NCBI RefSeq assembly: GCF_000263715.2
Contig: NZ_CM001514.1
Span: 172,936 to 236,935, forward strand
Length of the DNA: 64,000 bases
From: Pseudomonas synxantha BG33R
Lineage (GTDB): Bacteria > Pseudomonadota > Gammaproteobacteria > Pseudomonadales > Pseudomonadaceae
Direction: 5' to 3'
The translations under genes and the position numbers were made by a program. Below the pieces are notes generated by a model that had not been told where the DNA came from, made no database searches, and was given only the letters and a program-made list of their open reading frames with translations. Shown here piece after piece: positions 8,268 through 16,840 of the stretch (position 1 is its first letter; each line of letters starts with the position of its first letter).

Positions 8268-10424
8268 GTGGAATCTGAAATCGGTCGAGTTCATCTCAGT
8301 CATGATCCACGCGCTTTGCACGACGACCCGTTGCTCGACGGGTTGCTGGCGCTCTGCGCACTGCACCAGAAGCCTGCCAGCGCGGCCATGCTCACCACCG
8401 GCCTGCCGCTGCCCTCGCAACGCCTGAGTGCTGAACTGCTGCCGCGTGCTGCTGCGCGGGCCGGGCTGCAAGGCCGGCTGTTGCAACGCAAGCTGGAACA
8501 GATCCCGACGATTGCATTGCCGGCCCTGCTGTTGCTCAAGGACGGGCGCAGCACCGTGCTGGTGGGTTGGCAGGGCGACGATGAGGCGCGGGTGCTGCTC
8601 AGCGAAAGTGACGGCGGCGAAGTGCTGATCAAGCGCGAAGCATTGGCCGACGACTACATCGGCAAGGTCTTCTTCGCCCAGCCGCAACACAAATTCGACG
8701 TCAACCACGGCAGCCTGATTCCACGGGCGCGTTCGTGGTTCCGTGACACCCTCATGCGTTCGCGCTGGCTCTACACCGACGCCATCGCCGCCAGCTTCCT
8801 GATCAACATCATCGCCATGGCCGCGCCGCTGTTCGTGATGAACGTGTACGACCGCGTCGTACCGAACCAGGCCACCGCCACCCTGTGGGTGTTGGCCGTG
8901 GGCATCTGTGGCGCATACCTGTTCGACCTGATCCTCAAAAGCCTGCGCAGCCTGTGCCTGGACCTGGCCGGTAAAAAAACCGACCTGATCATCTCGGCCA
9001 CGCTGTTCGAACGCATCGTCGGCATGTCCATGAAGTACCGCCCGGCGCGGGTCGGCAGCTTTGCCCAGAACATCCATGAGTTTCAAAGCCTGCGCGATTT
9101 TCTCGCGTCGCTGACCCTCACCAGCCTGATCGACCTGCCGTTCACGCTGCTGATCTTTATGGTGATCGCCATCCTCGGCGGGCACCTGGTGTGGATCCCG
9201 GTGCTGGCGTTTCCGCTTGCCCTGGGCATCGGCTATGCCCTGCAAAAGCCCTTGGTAGCCACCATGGAACGCACCATGGCCCTGGCCGCTGAACGCCAGT
9301 CGAGCCTGATCGAAACCCTCGCCGGGCTCGATGCGGTCAAGGTCAACAATGCCGAGAGCGAGCGCCAGTATGGCTGGGAACAGACCATCGGCACCCTGAG
9401 CCGGCTTGAGCTGCGGGTGAAGTTGCTGTCGGGCCTGTCGATGAACATGACCCTGCTGATCCAGCAATTGGCCGGCGTGATCATGATCGTATTCGGCGTG
9501 TACCAGATCATCGACGGCAACCTCAGCATGGGCGGCCTGATTGCCTGCTACATGCTCAGTGGCCGCGCCTTGAGCCCGCTGGCTTCGCTGTCGGGCCTGC
9601 TCACGCGCTACCAGCAAGCCAAGGTCACCATGACCTCGGTGGACCAGATGATGGAGCTGCCTCAAGAGCGCAATTTCGAAGAGCGCCCCATGAGCCGCCG
9701 CACCCTGCAAGGCGCCATCGAATGCCGGGGCCTGAACTTCACCTACCCCAACCAGCAGAACCTGGCGCTGAAGAACATCAACCTGGTGATCAAGCCCGGG
9801 GAAAAAATCGGCATCATTGGTCGCAGCGGCTCGGGCAAAAGCTCCCTGGCCAAATTGATCGTTGGCCTGTACCAGCCCGACTCCGGCGCCCTGCTGGTGG
9901 ACGGCGTGGACGTGCGCCAGATCGACGTCAGCGAGCTGCGCCACAACATTGGCTACGTCGCCCAGGATATCCAATTGCTCGCTGGCACCCTGCGCGACAA
10001 CCTGGTCAGCGGTGCGCGCTACGTCGAGGACGAAATGGTCCTGCAAGCCGCCGAGCTGGCCGGTGTACATGAATTCGCCCGTCTGCACCCCCAGGGCTAC
10101 GAGTTGCAAGTGGGCGAGCGTGGTCAGAACCTCTCCGGCGGCCAGCGTCAGAACGTCGCCCTGGCCCGCGCGCTGTTGCTCAACCCGCCCATCCTGCTGC
10201 TGGACGAACCCACCAGCGCCATGGACAACACCGGTGAAGAACGCTTGAAACAACGCCTGCAAGCCGTGGTGCAAAACAAGACCGTGGTGCTGGTCACGCA
10301 CCGAGCCTCACTGCTCTCGCTGGTGGACCGCCTGCTGGTGGTCGACCGTGGGCAGATTCTCGCGGACGGCCCGAAAGCCGTGGTCATGGAAGCGTTGAAG
10401 AAGGGGCAGATCAGTGTTGCTTAA
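8268..10424 (+). CDS. lapB: Type I secretion ABC transporter with degenerate C39 domain
   Basis: Inner-membrane ABC exporter that drives LapA secretion. The 718-aa protein has an N-terminal C39-like domain (about 1-125) lacking the catalytic cysteine (the region reads LLALCALHQKPASAA rather than Q..DCG), as expected of a chaperone-like domain in adhesin exporters. A six-helix membrane domain follows (about 155-430), then an ATPase domain with Walker A GRSGSGKSS at 518-526, signature LSGGQ at 622-626, Walker B ending DE at 646-647, and a THR H-loop. I chose the GTG at 8268 (MESEIGRVHLS) because GAGAG at 8255-8259 is well spaced for it; a GTG at 8259 is the alternative. It overlaps lapC by 11 bp. 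Confidence 0.9.
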   Translation: MESEIGRVHLSHDPRALHDDPLLDGLLALCALHQKPASAAMLTTGLPLPSQRLSAELLPRAAARAGLQGRLLQRKLEQIPTIALPALLLLKDGRSTVLVGWQGDDEARVLLSESDGGEVLIKREALADDYIGKVFFAQPQHKFDVNHGSLIPRARSWFRDTLMRSRWLYTDAIAASFLINIIAMAAPLFVMNVYDRVVPNQATATLWVLAVGICGAYLFDLILKSLRSLCLDLAGKKTDLIISATLFERIVGMSMKYRPARVGSFAQNIHEFQSLRDFLASLTLTSLIDLPFTLLIFMVIAILGGHLVWIPVLAFPLALGIGYALQKPLVATMERTMALAAERQSSLIETLAGLDAVKVNNAESERQYGWEQTIGTLSRLELRVKLLSGLSMNMTLLIQQLAGVIMIVFGVYQIIDGNLSMGGLIACYMLSGRALSPLASLSGLLTRYQQAKVTMTSVDQMMELPQERNFEERPMSRRTLQGAIECRGLNFTYPNQQNLALKNINLVIKPGEKIGIIGRSGSGKSSLAKLIVGLYQPDSGALLVDGVDVRQIDVSELRHNIGYVAQDIQLLAGTLRDNLVSGARYVEDEMVLQAAELAGVHEFARLHPQGYELQVGERGQNLSGGQRQNVALARALLLNPPILLLDEPTSAMDNTGEERLKQRLQAVVQNKTVVLVTHRASLLSLVDRLLVVDRGQILADGPKAVVMEALKKGQISVA

Positions 10425-11778
10425 GTCCATCAAGAGTGCGGTCGGCCGCTATTTCAAAGGCACCGACTCGCTGCAGGGCCAGCCCCTGCCCGAGGTCAAC
10501 AAAGCGCTGATCGAAGATGCCCCGCGCGTCATTCGCCTGACCATCTGGGCGATTATCGGGTTTTTCGTGTTCCTGGTGGTTTGGGCGGGTTTCTCCGAGA
10601 TCGACGAAGTGACCCGTGGCGACGGCAAGGCAATTCCATCGTCCAAATTGCAGAAAATCCAGAACCTGGAAGGCGGTATCGTTGCCGAGCTGTACGTCAA
10701 GGAAGGCCAGATCGTAGAAGCCGGCGCGCCGCTGATTCGCCTCGACGACACTCGGTTCGTTTCCAACGCCGGAGAAACCGAAGCCTTGCGCCTGGCCATG
10801 CAACTGCGTGTCGAACGCTTGAGTGCGCAGGTGGATGATCGCCCACTGAACATCCCCGACGACGTACTCAAGGCCGCGCCGAGCCAGGCTGCCAACGAGC
10901 GCTCCTTGTATGAGAGCCGACGCCAGCAGCTGAAAGACGAAGTCGGCGGCCTGCAGGAGCAACTGGTACAGCGCCAGCAGGAACTGCGCGAGTTCACCTC
11001 CAAGCAGGGCCAGTACCGCAGCCAGTTGTCTCTGCAGCGCCAGGAAATCAACATGTCCGAGCCACTGGTGGCTCAGGGCGCGGTATCGCCGGTGGAAGTG
11101 TTGCGCCTCAAGCGTGCCGAAATGGAAACCCGTGGCCAACTGGACGCCACCACCCTGGCAATCCCCCGCGCCGAATCGGCGATCAAGGAAGTGCAGCGCA
11201 AGATCGACGAAACCCGTGGCAAGTTCCGCAGTGAAGCCCTGACCCAGCTCAACGAGGCTCGCACTGAACTGAACAAGGCCGAGTCCACGGGCCGCGCGTT
11301 GGACGACCGGGTCAGCCGTACCCTGGTCACCTCGCCGGTGCGCGGGATCGTCAAGCAACTATTGGTCAACACGGTCGGCGGCGTGATCCAGCCGGGCAGC
11401 GACATGGTCGAAATCGTACCGCTGAACGACACCCTGCTGGTGGAAGCCAAGATCCGCCCACAAGACATCGCTTTCCTGCACCCGGGGCAAGAAGCGGTGG
11501 TCAAGTTCACCGCCTATGACTACACCGTCTACGGCGGGCTGAAGGCCAAGCTCGAACGCATCGGTGCCGACACCATCACCGATGAAGACAAGAAAACCAC
11601 TTACTACATGATCACCCTGCGTACCGACCGCAGCCACTTGGGCACCGATGAGAAGCCGTTGCTGATCATCCCCGGCATGGTTGCCTCGGTGGACATCATC
11701 ACCGGCAAGAAAAGCATCCTCAGCTACCTGCTCAAGCCGATCATCAAGGCGCGGGCCGAGGCGTTGCACGAGCGTTGA
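10414..11778 (+). CDS. lapC: HlyD-family membrane fusion protein of the Lap secretion system
   Basis: Periplasmic adaptor linking LapB to LapE. The 454-aa product has a short cytoplasmic N-terminus, one membrane helix (about 42-62, TIWAIIGFFVFLVVWAGF), a lipoyl/barrel-sandwich half (IQNLEGGIVAELYVKEGQIV), a long coiled-coil hairpin (about 130-290), then the second lipoyl half (SPVRGIVKQLLVNTVGGVI) and a beta-barrel. It starts with GTG at 10414 inside the end of lapB, with an AAGAAGGGG ribosome site at 10398-10406, so translation is probably coupled. It ends the operon; a REP pair follows. Confidence 0.9.
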   Translation: MLLKSIKSAVGRYFKGTDSLQGQPLPEVNKALIEDAPRVIRLTIWAIIGFFVFLVVWAGFSEIDEVTRGDGKAIPSSKLQKIQNLEGGIVAELYVKEGQIVEAGAPLIRLDDTRFVSNAGETEALRLAMQLRVERLSAQVDDRPLNIPDDVLKAAPSQAANERSLYESRRQQLKDEVGGLQEQLVQRQQELREFTSKQGQYRSQLSLQRQEINMSEPLVAQGAVSPVEVLRLKRAEMETRGQLDATTLAIPRAESAIKEVQRKIDETRGKFRSEALTQLNEARTELNKAESTGRALDDRVSRTLVTSPVRGIVKQLLVNTVGGVIQPGSDMVEIVPLNDTLLVEAKIRPQDIAFLHPGQEAVVKFTAYDYTVYGGLKAKLERIGADTITDEDKKTTYYMITLRTDRSHLGTDEKPLLIIPGMVASVDIITGKKSILSYLLKPIIKARAEALHER

Positions 11779-11799
11779 TCTTCAGCGCCTGTACCGACC

Positions 11800-11878
11800 T
11801 CATCGCAGGCAAGCCAGCTCCCACATTTGAATGTGTTCGCAAATCAAAATGTGGGAGGGGGCTTGCCCCCGATGAGGC
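11800..11878. repeat. REP pair (REPIN) after lapC
   Basis: Two Pseudomonas REP sequences face each other: GCAGGCAAGCCAGCTCCCAC (about 11804-11824) and GTGGGAGGGGGCTTGCCCCC (about 11851-11870). Such non-coding pairs can fold into a hairpin and often follow operons. Confidence 0.85.
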
Positions 11879-11993
11879 CATCAGCATCCCCCAGCACCTC
11901 AAACCAAACGCCATATCGATATGCCCTAACAGTATTTAAACTTCCATTCTTATACCTATAAATTCACTCCCCTGTCCGCCGGGAGTGAAACCA

Positions 11994-12878
11994 ATGTCCG
12001 CCACCGCTGCTGCCCCCACCACCACCCAAACCTTCGACATCCGGCCCTTCCCTGGCAGCGTCGGCGCCGAGATCATTGGCCTGGACTTATCCCGCCCGGT
12101 CAATGACCAGGACTTCGCCCGTATCCATCGCGCACATCTGGACCACCACGTCGTGGTGTTCCGCGACCAACGCATCACCCCCGAACAACAGATCGCCTTC
12201 AGCCGCCGTTTCGGTGTGCTGCAGATCCACGTACTCAAACAATTCTTGCTGACCAACCACCCGCAAATCCTGATCGTCTCCAACATCATCGAGAACGGCC
12301 AATCCATCGGCCTGGGGGACGCGGGCAAGTTTTGGCACTCGGACCTGTCGTACAAGGAACTGCCCAGCCTCGGCTCGATGCTGCACGCCCAGGAACTGCC
12401 TGCCGAAGGCGGTGACACCCTGTTCGCCGATATGCACAAAGCCTGGGAGCAATTGCCCGAGCACCTGCGCAAAGCCGTTGCAGGCCGCAGTGCTGCGCAC
12501 TCCTACACGGCGCGCTACAGCGAAACCAAATTCGAAGGCAACTGGCGCCCGACCCTCACCCCCGAACAACTCGCCCAGGTCGCCGAAGTGGTGCACCCCG
12601 TCGTGCGCACCCACCCTGAAAACGGCCGCAAGGCGTTGTTCGTCAGCGAAGGCTTCACCACTCGTATCGTCGGCCTGCCCGATGACGAAAGCCGTGACTT
12701 GCTGGCCCAACTCTATGCCCACAGCGTGCTGCCGGAAAACATTTACCGCCACCAGTGGCAGCCTCACGACCTGGTGTTCTGGGACAACCGCTCGCTGATC
12801 CACCTGGCCGCCGGTTGCCCAAGCCACCTGCGCCGCAAGTTGTACCGCACCACCATCCAGGGCGATTCGCCTTTCTGA
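11994..12878 (+). CDS. TauD/TfdA-family Fe(II)/2-oxoglutarate dioxygenase
   Basis: Cytoplasmic non-haem iron dioxygenase of the TauD/TfdA family (294 aa), which typically hydroxylates a sulfonate or ether next to the heteroatom with 2-oxoglutarate as co-substrate. The iron triad is visible: H115 and D117 in WHSD, distal H270 in LIHLA, with R281 eleven residues later for 2-oxoglutarate as in TauD. The ATG at 11994 has GGGAGTG just upstream; a GTG at 11985 is less likely. It heads a cluster with a NitT/TauT-family ABC importer, which suggests sulfur or nitrogen scavenging. The substrate cannot be read from the sequence, and the order differs from canonical tauABCD, where the dioxygenase comes last. 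Confidence 0.85.
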   Translation: MSATAAAPTTTQTFDIRPFPGSVGAEIIGLDLSRPVNDQDFARIHRAHLDHHVVVFRDQRITPEQQIAFSRRFGVLQIHVLKQFLLTNHPQILIVSNIIENGQSIGLGDAGKFWHSDLSYKELPSLGSMLHAQELPAEGGDTLFADMHKAWEQLPEHLRKAVAGRSAAHSYTARYSETKFEGNWRPTLTPEQLAQVAEVVHPVVRTHPENGRKALFVSEGFTTRIVGLPDDESRDLLAQLYAHSVLPENIYRHQWQPHDLVFWDNRSLIHLAAGCPSHLRRKLYRTTIQGDSPF

Positions 12879-12892
12879 TTCGGAGCATGAGC

Positions 12893-13918
12893 ATGTCCAG
12901 AAGTCTTCCATTTGCACGCTTGGCTTTGACAATAGGCTTGGGCATCAGCCTATTGGCCGGCAGCCTGATCGCACCGACCGCCGCCCAGGCCGAAGGCAAC
13001 ATTCGCATCGCCGAGCAGTTTGGTATCGTTTACCTCTTGCTCAACGTGGTGCGCGACCAAAACCTGATCGAAAAATACGGCAAGCAAGAGGGCATCGACA
13101 TCAAGGTCGACTGGACCCAGTTGTCTGGCGGCGCAGCCGTCAACGACGCTTTGTTGGCCGGCTCCATCGACATCGCCGGGGCCGGCGTCGGCCCTTTGCT
13201 GACCATCTGGGACCGTACTCACGGCAAGCAGAACGTAAAGGCTGTGGCCTCCCTGGGTAACTTCCCCTATTACCTGATCAGCAATAACCCCAAGGTCAAA
13301 ACTATCGCCGACTTCACCGAAAAAGACCGTATTGCGGTGCCGGCTGTGGGGGTGTCGGTGCAGTCGCGCTTCCTGCAATACGCCGCAGCCAAACAGTGGG
13401 GTGACAAGGAATTCAATCGCCTCGACAAGTACACCGTCGCTGTCCCGCATCCTGACGCTACCGCAGCGTTGATCGCCGGCGGTACCGAGTTGACCGGGCA
13501 TTTTTCCAACCCGCCGTTCCAGAACCAGGCCCTGAGCAACCCTAACGTGCATGTGGTGCTGAACACCTATGACTTGTTGGGCCCGAATTCTCCGACGGTG
13601 CTGTTCGCCACCGAAAAATTCCGCAAAGACAATCCGAAAACCTACGCGGCATTTGTCGAAGCGTTGACCGAAGCTGCGCAATTCGCCCAGAACGACAAAG
13701 GCGCGGCGGCTGACACCTACATTCGTGTCACCAAGGCCAAGATCGACCGTGCCGAACTGCTGAAAATCATCGACAACCCGCAGTTCGAATTCAGCGTCAC
13801 CCCGAAAAACACCTACCCGCTGGCCGAATTCCTCTATCGCGTGGGCGCCATCAAGAACAAGCCTGAATCTTGGAAGGACTACTTCTTCCAGGACGCCAAG
13901 CCCTTGCAAGGAAGCTGA
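12893..13918 (+). CDS. NitT/TauT-family ABC transporter substrate-binding protein
   Basis: Periplasmic solute-binding protein (341 aa) of the taurine/nitrate/sulfonate importer family. A Sec signal peptide with an AQA cleavage site (about residue 33) is followed by the two-lobed binding fold (IRIAEQFGIVYLLLNVVRD; GSIDIAGAGVGPLLTIWD). Two in-frame ATGs lie at 12887 and 12893; GGAG at 12882-12885 is correctly spaced only for the second. It lies 14 bp after the dioxygenase and one base before the ATPase gene, so the four genes are one transcript by arrangement. The ligand is unknown; sulfonate-like compounds are inferred from the TauD neighbour. Confidence 0.87.
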   Translation: MSRSLPFARLALTIGLGISLLAGSLIAPTAAQAEGNIRIAEQFGIVYLLLNVVRDQNLIEKYGKQEGIDIKVDWTQLSGGAAVNDALLAGSIDIAGAGVGPLLTIWDRTHGKQNVKAVASLGNFPYYLISNNPKVKTIADFTEKDRIAVPAVGVSVQSRFLQYAAAKQWGDKEFNRLDKYTVAVPHPDATAALIAGGTELTGHFSNPPFQNQALSNPNVHVVLNTYDLLGPNSPTVLFATEKFRKDNPKTYAAFVEALTEAAQFAQNDKGAAADTYIRVTKAKIDRAELLKIIDNPQFEFSVTPKNTYPLAEFLYRVGAIKNKPESWKDYFFQDAKPLQGS

Positions 13919-13919
13919 T

Positions 13920-14771
13920 ATGAACGCGCTTTTGCAAGGCCACACGGCCAGCAGCCTGAACACCGCCGAGCCACTCTTGGCCGTGGACCACGTCAGCCTT
14001 GAATACCGCACCCCTGAGCGCGTTGTGCGGGCCACCCATCAGGTCAGTTTCAAGATCGACCCGGCGGACCGCTACGTCTTGCTGGGTCCATCGGGCTGCG
14101 GCAAGTCCTCCTTGCTCAAGTCCATCGCCGGGTTTATCAAGCCTTGCGAGGGCGAGATTCGCTTGCTGGGGCAGAAGGTCGAACAACCCGGCCCGGATCG
14201 TATCGTGGTGTTCCAAGAGTTCGACCAGCTCCCGCCGTGGAAAACCGTCAAGCAGAACGTGATGTTCCCGCTGCTGGCTTCTAAAACCCTGAGGCGCCCT
14301 GAAGCCGAGGAACGTGCGCTGCACTATCTCGATAAAGTTGGCCTGAGTGCTTTCGCCGACGCCTACCCTCACACCCTTTCCGGCGGCATGAAGGCCCGTG
14401 TGGCGATAGCTCGCGCGTTGGCCATGCAACCGAAAATCCTGCTGATGGACGAACCCTTCGCCGCCCTCGACGCCCTGACCCGACGCAAGATGCAGGAGGA
14501 ATTGCTGCTGCTCTGGGAGGAGGTGCGTTTCACCCTGTTGTTCGTCACCCACTCCATCGAGGAAGCACTGGTGGTGGGCAATCGCATCCTGTTGCTATCG
14601 CCTCACCCCGGGCGCGTGCGTGCCGAAATCCACAGCCATCAATACGACCTGCACAGCCTCGGCGGTGTGGAATTCCAGGCGTCGGCGCGGCGTATTCATC
14701 GCCTGCTGTTCGATGAAGCGGCCGAGGCCGAACGCGAGTTGGGCTTCGCTGATATTCGCATCGCTTATTGA
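13920..14771 (+). CDS. NitT/TauT-family ABC transporter ATP-binding protein
   Basis: Cytoplasmic ATPase subunit of the importer (283 aa). Walker A GPSGCGKSS is at 56-63, a Q-loop near VVFQEFDQLPPW (about 97-107), the signature LSGGM at 153-157, Walker B ILLMDEP at 173-179, and an H-loop in FVTHS. The QEFDQLPPW stretch is typical of the SsuB/TauB group. The start overlaps nothing but is only one base after the binding-protein stop; the permease follows after 12 bp. Confidence 0.9.
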   Translation: MNALLQGHTASSLNTAEPLLAVDHVSLEYRTPERVVRATHQVSFKIDPADRYVLLGPSGCGKSSLLKSIAGFIKPCEGEIRLLGQKVEQPGPDRIVVFQEFDQLPPWKTVKQNVMFPLLASKTLRRPEAEERALHYLDKVGLSAFADAYPHTLSGGMKARVAIARALAMQPKILLMDEPFAALDALTRRKMQEELLLLWEEVRFTLLFVTHSIEEALVVGNRILLLSPHPGRVRAEIHSHQYDLHSLGGVEFQASARRIHRLLFDEAAEAERELGFADIRIAY

Positions 14772-14783
14772 AGGGGCCGACGT

Positions 14784-15632
14784 ATGCGCCAGGAATTTGA
14801 AGTAACCCTCGAACCATTGCTCAGCGTCCCTGTGGAACGCGAGCTGCCGTTTCGCCAACGTCTGTGGCAACAAGGCTGGCTGCGCAAGGGCCTGATCCTG
14901 ATCGTGCTCGCCATCATTTGGGAAGTGGTCGCCCGCTACCAGAACAATGACCTGCTGCTGCCGAGCTTTTTGCAGACCTTCCAGGCGCTGTTCGATGGCC
15001 TGCTCAGCGGCGAGTTGCTCAGCAAAGTCAGTATCTCGCTGGCGGTGCTGCTCAAGGGCTACCTGATCGGCATCGTGCTGGCGTTTGCCTTGACCACACT
15101 GGCGGTGTCGACCCAGTTGGGTCGCGACTTGCTCAGTACGTTGACCTCGATGTTCAACCCGCTGCCGGCTATCGCGTTGCTGCCGTTGGCGCTGCTGTGG
15201 TTCGGGCTGGGGCAGAACAGCCTGATCTTTGTGCTGGTGCATTCGGTGTTGTGGGCTCTGGCGCTCAACACCTATTCGGGGTTCCTCGGCGTATCCGAAA
15301 CCCTGCGCATGGCCGGTCGTAACTATGGCCTCAAGGGCATGCGCTTCGTACTGTTCATCCTGATCCCGGCGGCGCTGCCGTCGATCCTGGCCGGGCTCAA
15401 GATCGGTTGGGCATTTGCCTGGCGTACGCTGATCGCCGCGGAGCTGGTATTCGGCGCCACCAGCGGCAAGGGCGGGCTGGGGTGGTATATCTTCCAGAAC
15501 CGTAATGAGCTGTACACCGACAAGGTCTTTGCCGGTTTGGCCGTGGTGATCCTGATTGGCTTGCTGGTAGAAAACCTGGTGTTCAACACCTTCGAACGGT
15601 TGACGGTGAAACGCTGGGGCATGCAGCGCTGA
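14784..15632 (+). CDS. NitT/TauT-family ABC transporter permease
   Basis: Inner-membrane permease (282 aa) of the same importer. About six hydrophobic helices are visible from residue 35 on, and the cytoplasmic EAA-type coupling loop reads ETLRMAGRNYGLKGMRFVLFILIPAALP, as in SsuC/TauC. AAGGGG lies 9 bases before the ATG. With the binding protein and ATPase it completes a standard importer. Confidence 0.9.
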   Translation: MRQEFEVTLEPLLSVPVERELPFRQRLWQQGWLRKGLILIVLAIIWEVVARYQNNDLLLPSFLQTFQALFDGLLSGELLSKVSISLAVLLKGYLIGIVLAFALTTLAVSTQLGRDLLSTLTSMFNPLPAIALLPLALLWFGLGQNSLIFVLVHSVLWALALNTYSGFLGVSETLRMAGRNYGLKGMRFVLFILIPAALPSILAGLKIGWAFAWRTLIAAELVFGATSGKGGLGWYIFQNRNELYTDKVFAGLAVVILIGLLVENLVFNTFERLTVKRWGMQR

Positions 15633-15692
15633 ACCGTCGATCCCTGCTACGATTGCACCCAGTTCACTCCCCACAGATCACGAGTGCTTGGC

Positions 15693-16613
15693 ATGCAATT
15701 ACCAGACATGAACCTGTTGGTCGCCCTTGATGCGTTGCTCGACGAGGGCAGTGTGGTCGGCGCCGCACGGCGCATGAACCTCAGCCCGGCGGCCATGAGC
15801 CGTACCCTCACGCGTATCCGTGAAGCTGTCGGTGACCCGATCCTGGTACGTGCCGGCCGCGGCCTGGTGCCCACGCCCAAGGCGCTTGAGCTGCAAGGCC
15901 AGGTACGCAATGTGGTGGAGCAGGCGGCGTTGCTGTTTCGCTCGGCGGATCAAGTCGATTTGAGTACCTTGCGCCGCCGCTTCAGCGTACGCGCCAATGA
16001 CTTTTTCATCGGCGTATATGGTGGTCGGTTGTTCGACACCATGGAGCGCGTGGCCCCGCTGTGCGAGCTGCGTTTTGTGCCTGAAGGCGACACCGACGAC
16101 GAAGCCCTGCGCGAAGGGCGCCTGGATCTGCGTGTGAGCAACACCATGCCGGTCAGCCCCGAAGTGAAGGTGCAGAACCTGTTCTCCACCACCTTCGTCG
16201 GCCTGGCGCGACAAGATCACCCACTGTTCGACGAAGAGATCACCGCCGCACGCTTTGCCAGCTATTCCCATATCAGCATCTCGCGCCGCGGCATCGCCCG
16301 TGGGCCGATCGACACCGCGCTGAACGAGCAGGGCCTGGAGCGCCGCGTGGCGATGATCGCGCCGGGCTTCCACGGTGCCATGTTCATGTTGCCGGAATCC
16401 GACCTGATCATGCCGGTGCCCAAGGAAGCGCTCCTGAGCGCCAAACGCCTGAACCTGCCATTGCGTGCATTCCCGCTGCCGATCTCCTTGCCGACCCTGG
16501 TATTGGCCCAATCCTGGCACCCGCGCTTCGACAAAGACCCCGCGCACAAATGGCTGCGCGAAACCATGCGCGAGAGTTGCCACGCCACCTGGCTGGAAGC
16601 TCAACCGGTATAA
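15693..16613 (+). CDS. LysR-family transcriptional regulator
   Basis: LysR-type regulator (306 aa): an N-terminal winged helix-turn-helix (about 5-65, MNLLVALDALLDEGSVVGAARRMNLSPAAMSRTLTRIREAVGDPIL) followed by a two-lobed effector domain. The ATG at 15693 gives a normal LysR N-terminus; a TTG at 15684 is less likely. It follows the ABC permease by 60 bp on the same strand and is followed by a drug-efflux operon, so the target could be either; the sequence does not decide. Confidence 0.85.
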   Translation: MQLPDMNLLVALDALLDEGSVVGAARRMNLSPAAMSRTLTRIREAVGDPILVRAGRGLVPTPKALELQGQVRNVVEQAALLFRSADQVDLSTLRRRFSVRANDFFIGVYGGRLFDTMERVAPLCELRFVPEGDTDDEALREGRLDLRVSNTMPVSPEVKVQNLFSTTFVGLARQDHPLFDEEITAARFASYSHISISRRGIARGPIDTALNEQGLERRVAMIAPGFHGAMFMLPESDLIMPVPKEALLSAKRLNLPLRAFPLPISLPTLVLAQSWHPRFDKDPAHKWLRETMRESCHATWLEAQPV

Positions 16614-16626
16614 AGCCAACGCGGTC

Positions 16627-16721
16627 AATGTGGGAGCTGGCTTGCCTGCGATAGCGGCCTGCCAGGTGAAAAATGTGTTGTCTGACCCACCGCGATCGCA
16701 GGCAAGCTAGCTCCCACAAGG
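16627..16721. repeat. REP pair (REPIN)
   Basis: Inverted REP sequences AATGTGGGAGCTGGCTTGCC (from 16627) and GGCAAGCTAGCTCCCAC (to about 16719) with a spacer of about 45 bp, after the LysR gene. Confidence 0.85.
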
Positions 16722-16840
16722 TTAAGTGGTGATGCCCGAAGTTGCGTCTGGCGCACTTATAACCTACCAATAAGTCACTTTTTGTCATGCATGTGCCTGA
16801 TTAAACTGCTCAGGTATTTCTCATTCCGAGTTACCTGTTC

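Noticed and set aside
8106..10301. 731-codon minus-strand frame opposite lapB
   Set aside because: Shadow of a clear ABC exporter gene in GC-rich DNA.
12887..12892. Earlier ATG for the substrate-binding protein
   Set aside because: The GGAG ribosome site touches this ATG; spacing fits only the ATG at 12893.
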